A stretch of DNA of 17,552 nt from Bacillota bacterium (GCA_023459275.1 JAEWVC010000022.1:1-17552); one strand, 5' to 3'. Counted from the first letter of the stretch, positions 7,686-15,372 are shown. Made by a program: numbers and translations. Notes: generated by a model from the letters alone, not told the origin.

Positions 7686-7714
7686 ATTTTATACGAAAGG
7701 CATTCCGGGGTCAA
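7686..7714 (-). promoter_or_regulatory. Promoter of the surface-protein gene
   Basis: On the minus strand the -35 is TTGACC (7709-7714) and the -10 is TAAAAT (7686-7691), with a 17-bp spacer. Transcription would start near 7679, leaving about 160 nt of untranslated leader before the ATG at 7516. No known riboswitch fold was recognised in the leader. The rest of the 271-bp gap (7517-7787) holds a small GGAAGG/CCTTCC hairpin near 7768-7784 and nothing else clear. Confidence 0.65.
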
Positions 7715-7787
7715 TCGGAATAAGAAAAATATAGCGGATTTTGGAATCCAAATTATGCCTCTCCTCAGGAAGGCCCAACCTTCCCGC

Positions 7788-8723
7788 CTATTTTTCTCTG
7801 GCATACCCCGCAAGCTGTTTCAGCCAGGCGGCGGTTTCATCCTCCCGGGCCCTGCGGGCGGCCACCAGCAGCCGGCCGTCATCGCCGTAACAGGTAGCCA
7901 GTACCAGCAGCGCGTCGTCCGCCTGAACCCCGATAGCCGCGGAGAAAACCGAATTGTCCGCAAGCTCCCCCGCAAAGCTTTCAAACTCCTGGGCCGTAGC
8001 GAAGGAAGTATGCCCTGCAAAGTCCATATATCCTGCGGCATGGGCACTTTGAGGCACCTTGACCACCGCGAACACCGCATAGGTGCTCTGCTGATACAGT
8101 GTGCTGAATGTGATGATAGGATGCTCCCTGTAATATGCAAGCGACAAATAGCGCTGCAGCTTGCCGAACATGGTGCCGTCCTTGCGGTTGTGGCCATGGA
8201 TCAGCAGGTACTGCGCCGAGGCCTTCAAAGGATGGTACACATCCAGAAACAACGTTCCCGCGCTGCTTTTTTGCCTGTTGAAATCATGGGTCAGATAATA
8301 GGTGTTGTCCCTGTATACCACCGGCAGATCCACCATGTCCGGAATGTTCAGCCAGCCCGCCACATCCGGGTTGGTCTTGATAAGATCGGTAAATTTGCCA
8401 AGAGGCTTTGAAAGGATGGTCTGAAATGCAGCCTGCGCCGCTGCGGGCGGGGGAGTGATCAAAACACCCGTCACCGCAGGCCGAAGCGGCTCAGGCGTCT
8501 GTGCGGGTTCTGCTTCCTCCGCCCCATGGTACAGGACGGCGGCGGCAGAATTTACTTTCTGCGTCTGCCGGGATTCGGCAAAATAGAACACAAGGCGCAC
8601 CCCGGCGGCCAGTGCGCCAAGAAGGCAAAACACGGCCAGAAGCTTTCGAAGCAAGGCGCGCCGGCCCGGAGGGGAGTAGCGGTAGCGCCGTATCCTTTTG
8701 CGGCCATCGTGCCCCTTCCGCAT
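7788..8723 (-). CDS. srtB: Class B sortase
   Basis: The product is 311 residues. It is a membrane transpeptidase that cleaves a C-terminal sorting signal and joins the protein to peptidoglycan. The N-terminus is basic, with one membrane segment at about 26-48, so the enzyme is anchored with its catalytic domain outside. Catalytic residues are His178 in LLIHGHN, Cys278 in LVLATCYG and Arg284 in the shortened loop CYGDDGR; the TC-x(5)-R block followed by LLVAAR is typical of class B. A proline-rich linker (residues 73-96) separates membrane and catalytic parts. GGAGGG (8735-8740) precedes the ATG at 8723; an ATG five bases upstream is out of frame. The gene begins 24 bp after the stop of a decayed surface-protein relic and is followed by an intact PDTGD protein, so sortase and substrates form one locus. 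The symbol denotes the class, not orthology to a studied enzyme. Confidence 0.93.
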   Translation of the reverse strand: MRKGHDGRKRIRRYRYSPPGRRALLRKLLAVFCLLGALAAGVRLVFYFAESRQTQKVNSAAAVLYHGAEEAEPAQTPEPLRPAVTGVLITPPPAAAQAAFQTILSKPLGKFTDLIKTNPDVAGWLNIPDMVDLPVVYRDNTYYLTHDFNRQKSSAGTLFLDVYHPLKASAQYLLIHGHNRKDGTMFGKLQRYLSLAYYREHPIITFSTLYQQSTYAVFAVVKVPQSAHAAGYMDFAGHTSFATAQEFESFAGELADNSVFSAAIGVQADDALLVLATCYGDDGRLLVAARRAREDETAAWLKQLAGYAREK

Positions 8724-8747
8724 CGCATCAAGCCCTCCGGCGTTTTT

Positions 8748-9080
8748 TTATAACAGGGCCGCAACGGCCGCCAACAATACCGTCATCAACGCGTACAGTG
8801 CAGGATGGGAACCATCTTCCGTGTCCGGGGCAGGCCCAAGCCGTACCGTGAGCGTGGCGCTTCGGAATACACGCCGCGGCCCAGCCCGCCGGTGATCCCT
8901 GCCCTGTGTTGGCTTCCGTCACGGCTCGGGTTCGCGGCGCCGGCCAGGCGGCTCGCCCCTATGACCGAGGAGATAGCCTGCCACGTTTGCCACGTGTCCG
9001 CCTTGAATTTGCCACCGAAGGTCAGCGCTTTTCCCCAGGCAAGGTCCCATACCGCAAAGTTTGCGCCGCACCCCGGCTTT
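8748..9080 (-). pseudogene. Decayed C-terminus of a second sortase-anchored surface protein
   Basis: Read on the minus strand in the frame ending at 8748, the tail is RSATLTVRLGPAPDTEDG, then a hydrophobic stretch (LMTVLLAAVAALL) and a stop. This matches RSALLTVTSAPDTGDG and the membrane end of the intact 1334-residue protein. Just upstream, in another frame, TWQAISSVIGAS ... RDG ... R (about 8881-8990) aligns without gaps to LWQGITGVEGSS ... NDG ... R of its Ig-like domain. Restoring one C at 8864/8865 joins the two frames exactly. A further frame change lies upstream near 9000, where DLRWQIQGG resembles DLAYNWQQSTDGG. The sorting motif has Glu where Gly is expected, and the basic tail is missing. 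The left boundary is approximate. Nothing recognisable lies in 9081-9230. Confidence 0.7.
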
Positions 9081-9230
9081 TTTCCCATACAACTTCCGTA
9101 TAGTAAAAAAACGCCGGCAAGCCTTGACGCATAGCTGAATAAGCATACATCGGCAGGTGCCGGAAAGCAAGAGGTGGCCGAAAATGTCATTTTCTTGTAA
9201 CGAATGATCAAAGCCCTGGCAGCAGCAGCC

Positions 9231-10283
9231 TTACGGGGCCGACAGGTACCCCTTCGGGGCCATCAAGCCCATGCGTGAAAGCGTATCCGCCGCAAAAGCG
9301 ATGTACTCGCCAGGGATGCTTTTCCCGCAGTGGCGCATGGGCATGGGATGTTCCGCCCACGCATCGCCAAAGGCCAGACAATGGTCGATGCACTTGTTGG
9401 CGTTGGCATAGGGGTTGCCGTCCTTCAAAGCGGAGGTATGGTCAAACACGGGGCCGAAGGCATCCCACACAAGGCGGGAGCAGTCCTTGGCAAGCTCCGC
9501 TTCCCCCCGGTCGGCGGCCTCAAGCATCTGCTTAAGAAGCGGGGCGAAGCAATTAGCGGTGCTCAGCAGAAACCCGGGATATGCCGCATCCCCCGTGTAC
9601 TGCCGGTAATAATCCCCCTCCATGCCCCGCACGAAAAACACACCGCCAAAATCGAACCCGGAGCGCGCCGCTTTATCCCTGCCGCTGGTGTCCTTAAACA
9701 AAAACAGATTGGGGTACCTATCCGCAAGGGCCAGGAGCGTTTCAGGGGAAATTTCGTTTTGCGTCATCTGCGGCAACTGATACAGAGCCGTGGGCAAACC
9801 CATTTGAAGGATCTTTTCAAGCTCCCTTTGGATCACTTCCTGCGAAAGGCCCGCGCCCCTCGGCGCGCAGACGGTGAAGCCCTTGACGCCGCAGGCGGCC
9901 ATGGCCTCCTGCGAGTCCAAAACGCCTGCCCTTTCCTTGAACCTTAGCAGCCAGGCTTCGATCTCCGCCATGGTTTCCGCCGCGTCTTTTTTTAAGACTC
10001 CCAGCAGCATCTTAACGCCGTATTGCCCGGCCCAAAGAGCGTAAGCGTCAAAAAGCATCTCCTTTTCATGCTGGTCAAGCTCCCAGCCATCCCCGGTGGA
10101 ACCGAACAGCAAAAAGGAGGAAACATCCGGCAGCATTTTCTGCAAATGCCTCTCCATGCGGCCAAGGTCAATGGACCCATCCCCATGGTAATGCACGATC
10201 ATGGGGCACCACAGTGCCGGAACTTTTTGGGGAAACAGCCGCGCCTGAAGCTCCCGCCTGCCTTTTGCAGCATCCGCGCCCAT
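9231..10283 (-). CDS. DapA/NanA-superfamily lyase-like protein (not typical DapA)
   Basis: The 350-residue product belongs to the dihydrodipicolinate synthase/N-acetylneuraminate lyase TIM-barrel family, which forms a Schiff base with a keto acid. Visible are GSTGDG (61-66), the catalytic Tyr168 in LYQLPQ, the Schiff-base Lys197 in LFLFKDTSG, and FLLSTANCFAP (238-248). Known DapA carries an Arg just after the Tyr motif (YNVPSR in E. coli); here the aligned residue is Met173, and the acidic residue of the GxTGE loop is Asp. With its length (about 50 residues over typical DapA) this argues against lysine synthesis and for another 2-keto acid aldolase or lyase; the substrate is unknown. It lies 25 bp behind ridA with a GGGAGGGAGAGGG ribosome site, so the two are probably co-transcribed. 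Confidence 0.85.
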   Translation of the reverse strand: MGADAAKGRRELQARLFPQKVPALWCPMIVHYHGDGSIDLGRMERHLQKMLPDVSSFLLFGSTGDGWELDQHEKEMLFDAYALWAGQYGVKMLLGVLKKDAAETMAEIEAWLLRFKERAGVLDSQEAMAACGVKGFTVCAPRGAGLSQEVIQRELEKILQMGLPTALYQLPQMTQNEISPETLLALADRYPNLFLFKDTSGRDKAARSGFDFGGVFFVRGMEGDYYRQYTGDAAYPGFLLSTANCFAPLLKQMLEAADRGEAELAKDCSRLVWDAFGPVFDHTSALKDGNPYANANKCIDHCLAFGDAWAEHPMPMRHCGKSIPGEYIAFAADTLSRMGLMAPKGYLSAP

Positions 10284-10308
10284 GGTTCCCTCTCCCTCCC
10301 GCGCTTTT

Positions 10309-10695
10309 TTACGCGCCCCGCACCGCTACGCATTCCATCTCGATGGCGGCATCCAGGGGAAGCCTTGCCACTTGCACGCAGGAACGGGCCGGGAAATCCT
10401 GGCCGAACATTTCGCCGTACAGCACGTTGACGGCGGCAAAATCCTTCAAATCAGCCATAAATACCGTAGCCTTTACAATGCGGCCAAAATCCAGGTCCAT
10501 CTCGCCCAGCACCGTGCGGATGTTTTGAAACATCTGCTCAGCCTGCTTCATCACGCCGCCTTCGGCAAGCTTTCCAGTGGCGGGATCTATACCCAGCATG
10601 CCCGAAAGATACACCGTGCCGCCCGCCTCCACGGCGGTGGAATACGGCCCCACGGCCTTTGGCCCCTTGGAAGTCAGAAAACATTGCTTTGCCAT
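10309..10695 (-). CDS. ridA: RidA family reactive-intermediate deaminase
   Basis: The 128-residue product has the full length of the YjgF/YER057c/UK114 family. Members form trimers in the cytosol and hydrolyse reactive enamines/imines made by PLP enzymes; some take other substrates. Key blocks are GPYSTAVEAGG (16-26), VYLSGMLGIDPATGKL (28-43), Arg104 in FPARSCVQVARLP (the substrate-carboxylate Arg of active members), and Glu119 in AIEMECVAV. All residues expected in a deaminase-active member are present, so the assignment is firm, though the physiological substrate is not. GAGGAGG stands 8 nt before the ATG. The gene follows the VanW-family gene by 29 bp and precedes the lyase-like gene by 25 bp, suggesting one transcript. 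Confidence 0.93.
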   Translation of the reverse strand: MAKQCFLTSKGPKAVGPYSTAVEAGGTVYLSGMLGIDPATGKLAEGGVMKQAEQMFQNIRTVLGEMDLDFGRIVKATVFMADLKDFAAVNVLYGEMFGQDFPARSCVQVARLPLDAAIEMECVAVRGA

Positions 10696-10724
10696 CCCAG
10701 CATCCTCCTCTAGTGAATGATGGA

Positions 10725-12299
10725 TTAATCCACGCCTACATATACCCTGGCCGCCCGGGCCTTGTAGGTATCCTCGGCCACGAAGGTACGGTCCGTCTCC
10801 ACGCCGTTCACCTTTGTGATAAGCTCCGATACCACCACATGGCCGTCCCTGGCCTTGATGGCTGTGTACTCCTCGCCCAACTCGTCGGTGTACTTGTGCT
10901 GCTTGTCCTTGATGATCTCCGGCTCTTTCGGGGCCTTGATCAGGCTCGTTTCCTTGGCCTCCAGCTCATAGCTCACATCCCCCAGGGAGGGGCCGTAGAT
11001 GCAGACCTCGCAGTAGAAGCGCTTGCGGTTGGCGGGATCGGTTTTCACCGCCGCGGTGATGTATATGTTGCTCGCCGTGCTGTTAGTAAACACCAGGTCG
11101 ATCTTGCGGTTGCTAGCCATGTACACCGTGGCATCCTTCCCGAAGGCGGTATAGCTCACCGGGTCGGAATGGGGCGACCTGTCCACAATTTGAAGGCCGC
11201 TTTGGATGGCCGCCAAATATACCGTGGTGCTTGCCTGGCACACGCCGCCGCCGATGCCCGTCTCCAGCTCGCCGTAGGCGTATTCCGGCGCGGGGAAAAA
11301 GCCGTTCTTTTCCGTCCGCCAGCCCACAACATTGTTGAAGCTGAACTTTTTCCCGGGAGTCAGCACCGTGCCGTTGATTTCCTCAAAGGCCCGGCGGATG
11401 TTGTTGGTGCGGTCCTTGGTGCTCTTGGAATCGATGGGCGTGGTGGCCCTGAACATCAGCGTCAGGTTCTGTTTCAGCGCATCCACCGTCACCGTGGGCT
11501 GCGTGTAGGTGGGCGTGATGGTAATGTCGCCGCTTTGCATGTTTTCCACCATCGTATAGATCTGCTGCCGAAGCGGCTCGATATCCAGGCTCATGCCCAT
11601 CACCTCCGAAACAAAGGTGAAAGGATCGCTGGCGTCCGGGTTAAAACTGAAGGTAGCGTCGGCAGGAGCGCGGTACAGGTCATTCTTCAGCTTCAGCAGC
11701 AGAGAATCCACCTGGCTGGTATCGGCGTCCGGCGTTAAAGAAGCAAAATACTTGCCCTCGGCGGAGGCTTCGTCGATTTCCCGCTTCCTGTCGAATACCG
11801 TCCCGTTATGGCCCACGGCAAAAGCCTGGTTCAGCGCCAGGTCGGCGTCAAAGGTCAGCCCCAGCATATCGCTTTGGATGGTGGCATACACCTGGTCCCC
11901 TGCCATCAGGCGAATGGATAGAGCACCCAGCTTATTCTGCGCGTTCTGCCATACCGCCTGGACCCCCTCTGCCGCGGTCATGCCCGCCAGAGGAATGCCA
12001 TCCACGTACACATTGGGCGCGAATAGCGTGTCGTAGGGCCGCACCTCCAACCAGGTTTTCAAATAAAACGCGCCAAAGGCGACCGCGCCCAGGAGAATCG
12101 CCAGAAACAAAAACTTTCCCAGGCCGGAGCGGCGCTTTGGGGGCCGCACAAGGACGCCGCCAGGGGCGAAGGCATAGCCGTTCATGGCGGGCCTCATCGG
12201 GGCTCTTCCGCCGGAAGCGGGGCCTGGCGCAGCTTTCGGCGGCTTTTTCGCCGGCCGGCCGGCCGCTTTGGGGGGTGGGCGGTACCCTTGCTGATACAT
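10725..12299 (-). CDS. VanW-family protein with peptidoglycan-binding domain
   Basis: The product is 524 residues. A basic, proline-rich cytoplasmic head (1-60) is followed by one membrane segment (61-80), so the rest is outside the cell. Residues about 85-260 look like the peptidoglycan-binding (PG_binding_4/YoaR-type) module found before VanW domains. The VanW domain spans about 285-410, with FRATTP, NNIRRAFEEINGTVLTPG, FSFNNVVGWRTEKNGF and the hallmark GGGVCQASTTVY (350-361). The last about 65 residues resemble a G5-like beta domain. VanW proteins are linked to cell-envelope processes and some to glycopeptide-resistance clusters, but the activity is not established and nothing here indicates a van cluster. 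AGGAG with 7-nt spacing supports the ATG at 12299. Confidence 0.9.
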   Translation of the reverse strand: MYQQGYRPPPKAAGRPAKKPPKAAPGPASGGRAPMRPAMNGYAFAPGGVLVRPPKRRSGLGKFLFLAILLGAVAFGAFYLKTWLEVRPYDTLFAPNVYVDGIPLAGMTAAEGVQAVWQNAQNKLGALSIRLMAGDQVYATIQSDMLGLTFDADLALNQAFAVGHNGTVFDRKREIDEASAEGKYFASLTPDADTSQVDSLLLKLKNDLYRAPADATFSFNPDASDPFTFVSEVMGMSLDIEPLRQQIYTMVENMQSGDITITPTYTQPTVTVDALKQNLTLMFRATTPIDSKSTKDRTNNIRRAFEEINGTVLTPGKKFSFNNVVGWRTEKNGFFPAPEYAYGELETGIGGGVCQASTTVYLAAIQSGLQIVDRSPHSDPVSYTAFGKDATVYMASNRKIDLVFTNSTASNIYITAAVKTDPANRKRFYCEVCIYGPSLGDVSYELEAKETSLIKAPKEPEIIKDKQHKYTDELGEEYTAIKARDGHVVVSELITKVNGVETDRTFVAEDTYKARAARVYVGVD

Positions 12300-12420
12300 A
12301 GGCCATCTCCTGTAAAGGTCATCTATCGTATGTCTGTCGAAAAATCAACGATCCAAGTGTTTCCCGCCATCCCGGCGCCGGCAGGAAATGTAAATAAAAG
12401 AGAAATTCCGGCGGAAGACG

Positions 12421-13284
12421 CTACCCCGCGTCTGCAATGTTCTCCATCAGCGCCGCGGCGTCCTCCCCCGCGGTGGGCCAATAGGGCAGCACCTGTCCGA
12501 TATCCATGTGGCGCCCGTCCTCCCCGTGAAAATCGCTGCCGCCGGTGACCAGCAAACGGTGCTCCCTGGCCAGGCCATCCCAGCTTTTCACCGCGGCGGG
12601 CAGATGGGCGGGGTGGTAGGCCTCCAGGCCCATGAGGCCCTGGTCCATCCACTCACGGAGCAGGGGCAGCAGTTCCTCCCGCTCCATTTTTATCAGTCCG
12701 GGATGGGCAAGGACGGGTACTGCCCCCTCTTCCCGCAATAGCCGCACCACCTGGCCGACTTCCCGCCGGGGCCTGGGTTCATACCCCGGCCTGCCGGGGG
12801 CCAGATATTTATCAAAGGCCGCCACCAGGCTTTCCGACAATCCCTTTTTCACCAGCGCCCTGCCGATATGCGCGCGCCCCAGGCTGTCCGCCTGAGGCGA
12901 CGCGATCTCTTCCATTTCAACAGCCAAGCCCAGCGCCTTCAATTTTTCCAGCATCTTGCGCACCCTGGCCATCCGCTCCTCGCGCATTTTCTGCAAAAGA
13001 GCGTTCAACCGTCCCATATCATCACGGATGCCATAGCCCAGGATATGCACTTCCCAGGAACCTCCGGCGCTCAACTCCACGCCGCTAAGCAGGGTGATCC
13101 CCTTTTCCCTGGCCGCTTCCCTTGCGGATACCAGCCCTTGCAAGGTATCGTGGTCGGTGACGGCGATCAGGTCCACACGGTTTTCCGCCGCCCGGTTCAT
13201 CACCTGGGCCGGGGAGAACTGTCCGTCGGACAGGCTGGTATGCACGTGCAGGTCGGGCCGGTGGGGCTGTGTTGCCGGCTGCAT
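12421..13284 (-). CDS. PHP-domain phosphoesterase, TrpH/YciV type
   Basis: From the ATG at 13284 the product is 287 residues. The PHP fold supports metal-dependent phosphoester hydrolysis; relatives of this length (YciV/RNase AM type) act on nucleoside 3',5'-bisphosphates or short RNA 5' ends. Metal-binding motifs are DLHVHTSLSDG (11-21), AVTDHDT (42-48), a VLAHPG block and GGSDFHGED near the C-terminus. The frame is open 17 codons further up, into the end of ftsH, but AAAGGAG (13291-13297) stands 6 nt before the 13284 ATG and the family begins at this point. The start is 16 bp after the ftsH stop, so it is likely co-transcribed with ftsH. A weak TTTCCTGCC/GGCGGGAAA hairpin lies after it (12360-12388). 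Confidence 0.88.
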   Translation of the reverse strand: MQPATQPHRPDLHVHTSLSDGQFSPAQVMNRAAENRVDLIAVTDHDTLQGLVSAREAAREKGITLLSGVELSAGGSWEVHILGYGIRDDMGRLNALLQKMREERMARVRKMLEKLKALGLAVEMEEIASPQADSLGRAHIGRALVKKGLSESLVAAFDKYLAPGRPGYEPRPRREVGQVVRLLREEGAVPVLAHPGLIKMEREELLPLLREWMDQGLMGLEAYHPAHLPAAVKSWDGLAREHRLLVTGGSDFHGEDGRHMDIGQVLPYWPTAGEDAAALMENIADAG

Positions 13285-13300
13285 GAATATCTCCTTTTGT

Positions 13301-15298
13301 CTATAGCTGCCCGCCCTGTTCGCCGGTGAGCACACGGCGCATATCCGGCTTGGGCACGGCGGGCTTCTCGGCCTTGTCCCCGACTTTTTCAGGTTCGGGG
13401 TATGCGGGCTTTGCTTCCTTTTCGGGCAGCTCCTGGCCTTCCATCAGGGCGACAAAATCCGCCCGGGAAAGGGTCTCGTGCTTCAAAAGCCCCTGGGCCA
13501 CGGCGTGGAGCTTTTCGATGTTGTCGCGGATGATCTTGCGCGCCTGCTCGTAGCATTCGTCCAGCAGGCGGCGGACCTCCTTGTCGATCTGGTAGGCCAC
13601 TTCTTCAGAATATTCCCTGGTGTGGCCAAATTCCATGCCCACAAACACCTCCTGGTCGCTGCCAAGGTAGATGGTGCCCAGGGCGTCGCTCATGCCGAAC
13701 TGCGTCACCATGCGGCGGCACAGCTCCGTGGCTTGCTTGAGGTCCGAGGAGGAGCCGGTGTAGATGTCATCCAGCGCTTCCTGCTCGGCGGCATGGCCGC
13801 CCAGCATGATGGCAATGTGGTTCATCAGCGCGTTGCGGGCCATGTTGTCCCGCTCCTCGGCAGGCAGGGACAGGGTGTGCCCGGCGGCCTGCCCCCTGGG
13901 TACGATGGTGACCAGATGCACCTGCTCGTCACCGTCCAGCGCGTGGGTCACGATGGCGTGGCCGGCCTCATGGTAGGCTACCATGAAGCGGTCCTTCTCG
14001 TTCACCCTGTGGCTGCGCTTTTCCGGGCCCATTTGCACCCTGGCAATGGCATCCACCAGCATCTGCTGGTCGATTTCCTTTTTCCGGGCGCGGGCGGCCA
14101 GGATGGCAGCCTCGTTCATCACGTTTTCCAGGTCGGCGCCGGTGGCGTAGGGCGTGCGCTTGGCCACGTTCTCCAAATCTACGTCCTTGGCAAGGGGCTT
14201 GCCCCGGGAATGCACCTTCAAAATAGCCACGCGGCCGTCCAGGTCAGGATAATTGACGGTCACCTGCCGGTCAAAACGGCCGGGGCGCAAAAGCGCGGGG
14301 TCCAGAATATCCCGGCGGTTGGTGGCAGCCATGACAATGACGCCCTCGTTGGTGGAGAAGCCGTCCATTTCCACCAGAAGCTGGTTCAGTGTCTGCTCCC
14401 GCTCGTCGTGGCCGCCGCCCAGGCCGGCGCCACGGTGGCGGCCCACGGCGTCGATTTCGTCGATAAACACGATGGCCGGCGCCGCGCGCTTGGCTTGGTC
14501 AAACAGGTCGCGGACACGGCTGGCGCCCACGCCTACGAACATTTCCACAAAATCGGAACCGGAAATGGTAAAGAAGGGCACATTGGCCTCCCCGGCCACG
14601 GCCTTGGCCAAAAGCGTTTTGCCGGTGCCCGGAGGGCCTACCAGCAGCACGCCCTTGGGAATGCGCGCCCCCATTTCGGTGTAGCTTTGGGGGTTGCGCA
14701 AAAAGTCCACCATCTCCCGAAGTTCGTCCTTTTCCTCGTCCGCGCCGGCCACATCGGCAAAGGTGACGCGGTTCTTGCTGCCGTCCACCACCCGGGCGCG
14801 GCTCTTGCCAAAGTTCATCACTTTGCTGTTGCCGCCGCCCTGCTGCCGCATGATGAGGACCCAGAAGAGCACCGACACGCCGATGATCAGCAGGAAGGGC
14901 AGGAAATCCAGGTACCACGGGGTGACGATGGGGGCGCGGTAGGAAACCTCAAAATTCAAGTCGCTTACGGAAATCTGATCGACGGAGACACCCCGCTTCG
15001 TGGCTTCCATCTGCCGAATGGTTTCGATGAAGTCATCGCCGATGGTGGTCTCAAAATCGTAGTTCCTATCGGGGAAATCGCTCACGGCCACGCGGCTGTC
15101 CCTCAGCATGCCTACCAGGCTGGTGTTGCGGATGGCAACCCGGGACACCTGGTCATTCTTGATAAGTTCCAAAAGCTTTGGGTATTCGATCCTTTTATTT
15201 TCTGAAATCCCAAAACCGCCGTTCAAGAGCACGGCGATGAGTATAAACGCGCTTACGAGCACCACATAGCCCATAAAGCCTCTGGATGTCCGCTTCAA
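13301..15298 (-). CDS. ftsH: ATP-dependent zinc metalloprotease FtsH
   Basis: From the TTG at 15298 the product is 665 residues, normal for FtsH. It is a membrane-bound AAA+ hexamer that extracts and degrades membrane and regulatory proteins. Membrane segments are at about 7-25 and 128-150, with the extracytoplasmic domain between them. Walker A GPPGTGKT is at 221-228, Walker B VFIDEIDA at 277-284, the second region of homology ATNRRDILDPALLRPGRFD at 325-343 and the zinc site HEAGH at 443-447, with the third ligand Asp519 in SSSDLKQAT. An ATG at 15376 overlaps the hpt stop, but a promoter lies between it and 15298, and AAGGAGG (15307-15313) stands 8 nt before the TTG, so TTG is chosen. The C-terminus is a Pro/Glu/Lys-rich tail. 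Confidence 0.96.
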   Translation of the reverse strand: MKRTSRGFMGYVVLVSAFILIAVLLNGGFGISENKRIEYPKLLELIKNDQVSRVAIRNTSLVGMLRDSRVAVSDFPDRNYDFETTIGDDFIETIRQMEATKRGVSVDQISVSDLNFEVSYRAPIVTPWYLDFLPFLLIIGVSVLFWVLIMRQQGGGNSKVMNFGKSRARVVDGSKNRVTFADVAGADEEKDELREMVDFLRNPQSYTEMGARIPKGVLLVGPPGTGKTLLAKAVAGEANVPFFTISGSDFVEMFVGVGASRVRDLFDQAKRAAPAIVFIDEIDAVGRHRGAGLGGGHDEREQTLNQLLVEMDGFSTNEGVIVMAATNRRDILDPALLRPGRFDRQVTVNYPDLDGRVAILKVHSRGKPLAKDVDLENVAKRTPYATGADLENVMNEAAILAARARKKEIDQQMLVDAIARVQMGPEKRSHRVNEKDRFMVAYHEAGHAIVTHALDGDEQVHLVTIVPRGQAAGHTLSLPAEERDNMARNALMNHIAIMLGGHAAEQEALDDIYTGSSSDLKQATELCRRMVTQFGMSDALGTIYLGSDQEVFVGMEFGHTREYSEEVAYQIDKEVRRLLDECYEQARKIIRDNIEKLHAVAQGLLKHETLSRADFVALMEGQELPEKEAKPAYPEPEKVGDKAEKPAVPKPDMRRVLTGEQGGQL

Positions 15299-15331
15299 AA
15301 CAGGGTCCTCCTTGTATCGGATTGAATTCTT

Positions 15332-15361
15332 ATTATAGCACAGCCGCTTACGGAAAGTAAA
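15332..15361 (-). promoter_or_regulatory. Promoter of ftsH, inside the hpt-ftsH gap
   Basis: The -10 is TATAAT (15332-15337) with the extended TGC before it; the -35 is TTTACT (15356-15361) and the spacer 18 bp. Transcription would start near 15325, about 27 nt before the TTG start of ftsH and downstream of the alternative ATG at 15376. It therefore also decides the start codon, and suggests ftsH (with the PHP gene) can be expressed apart from tilS-hpt. Confidence 0.7.
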
Positions 15362-15372
15362 CGGCAGCCCCT

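Noticed and set aside
9180..9194. 15-bp palindrome GAAAATGTCATTTTC as an operator
   Set aside because: It lies downstream of the lyase gene, away from any promoter I can see, and is too short to be informative alone.
8786..9211. A 141-codon minus-strand open frame as a real small protein
   Set aside because: Part of it aligns to the Ig-like domain of the neighbouring surface protein in a frame that breaks at 8864, so it is better explained as a frameshifted relic.
9231..10283. Naming the DapA-family gene dapA
   Set aside because: Met replaces the diagnostic Arg after the Tyr motif, the GxTGE loop is altered and the protein is about 50 residues too long; no lysine-pathway neighbour is present.
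10659..11738. Plus-strand open frame (359 codons) opposite the VanW-family gene
   Set aside because: It is antisense to a gene with clear VanW hallmarks; no recognisable domain and no ribosome site.
10725..12299. Glycopeptide-resistance cluster because of VanW
   Set aside because: VanW-domain proteins with peptidoglycan-binding modules are common in Clostridia; no vanH, ligase, vanX or vanRS gene is in the window.
12360..12388. Terminator after the PHP gene
   Set aside because: A 9-bp stem (TTTCCTGCC/GGCGGGAAA, one G-U pair) is visible on the minus strand, but no T run follows directly; too weak to list.
13478..15205. Long plus-strand open frame (575 codons) opposite ftsH
   Set aside because: It is an antisense shadow caused by high GC and biased third positions; the minus strand carries an unmistakable FtsH with all motifs.
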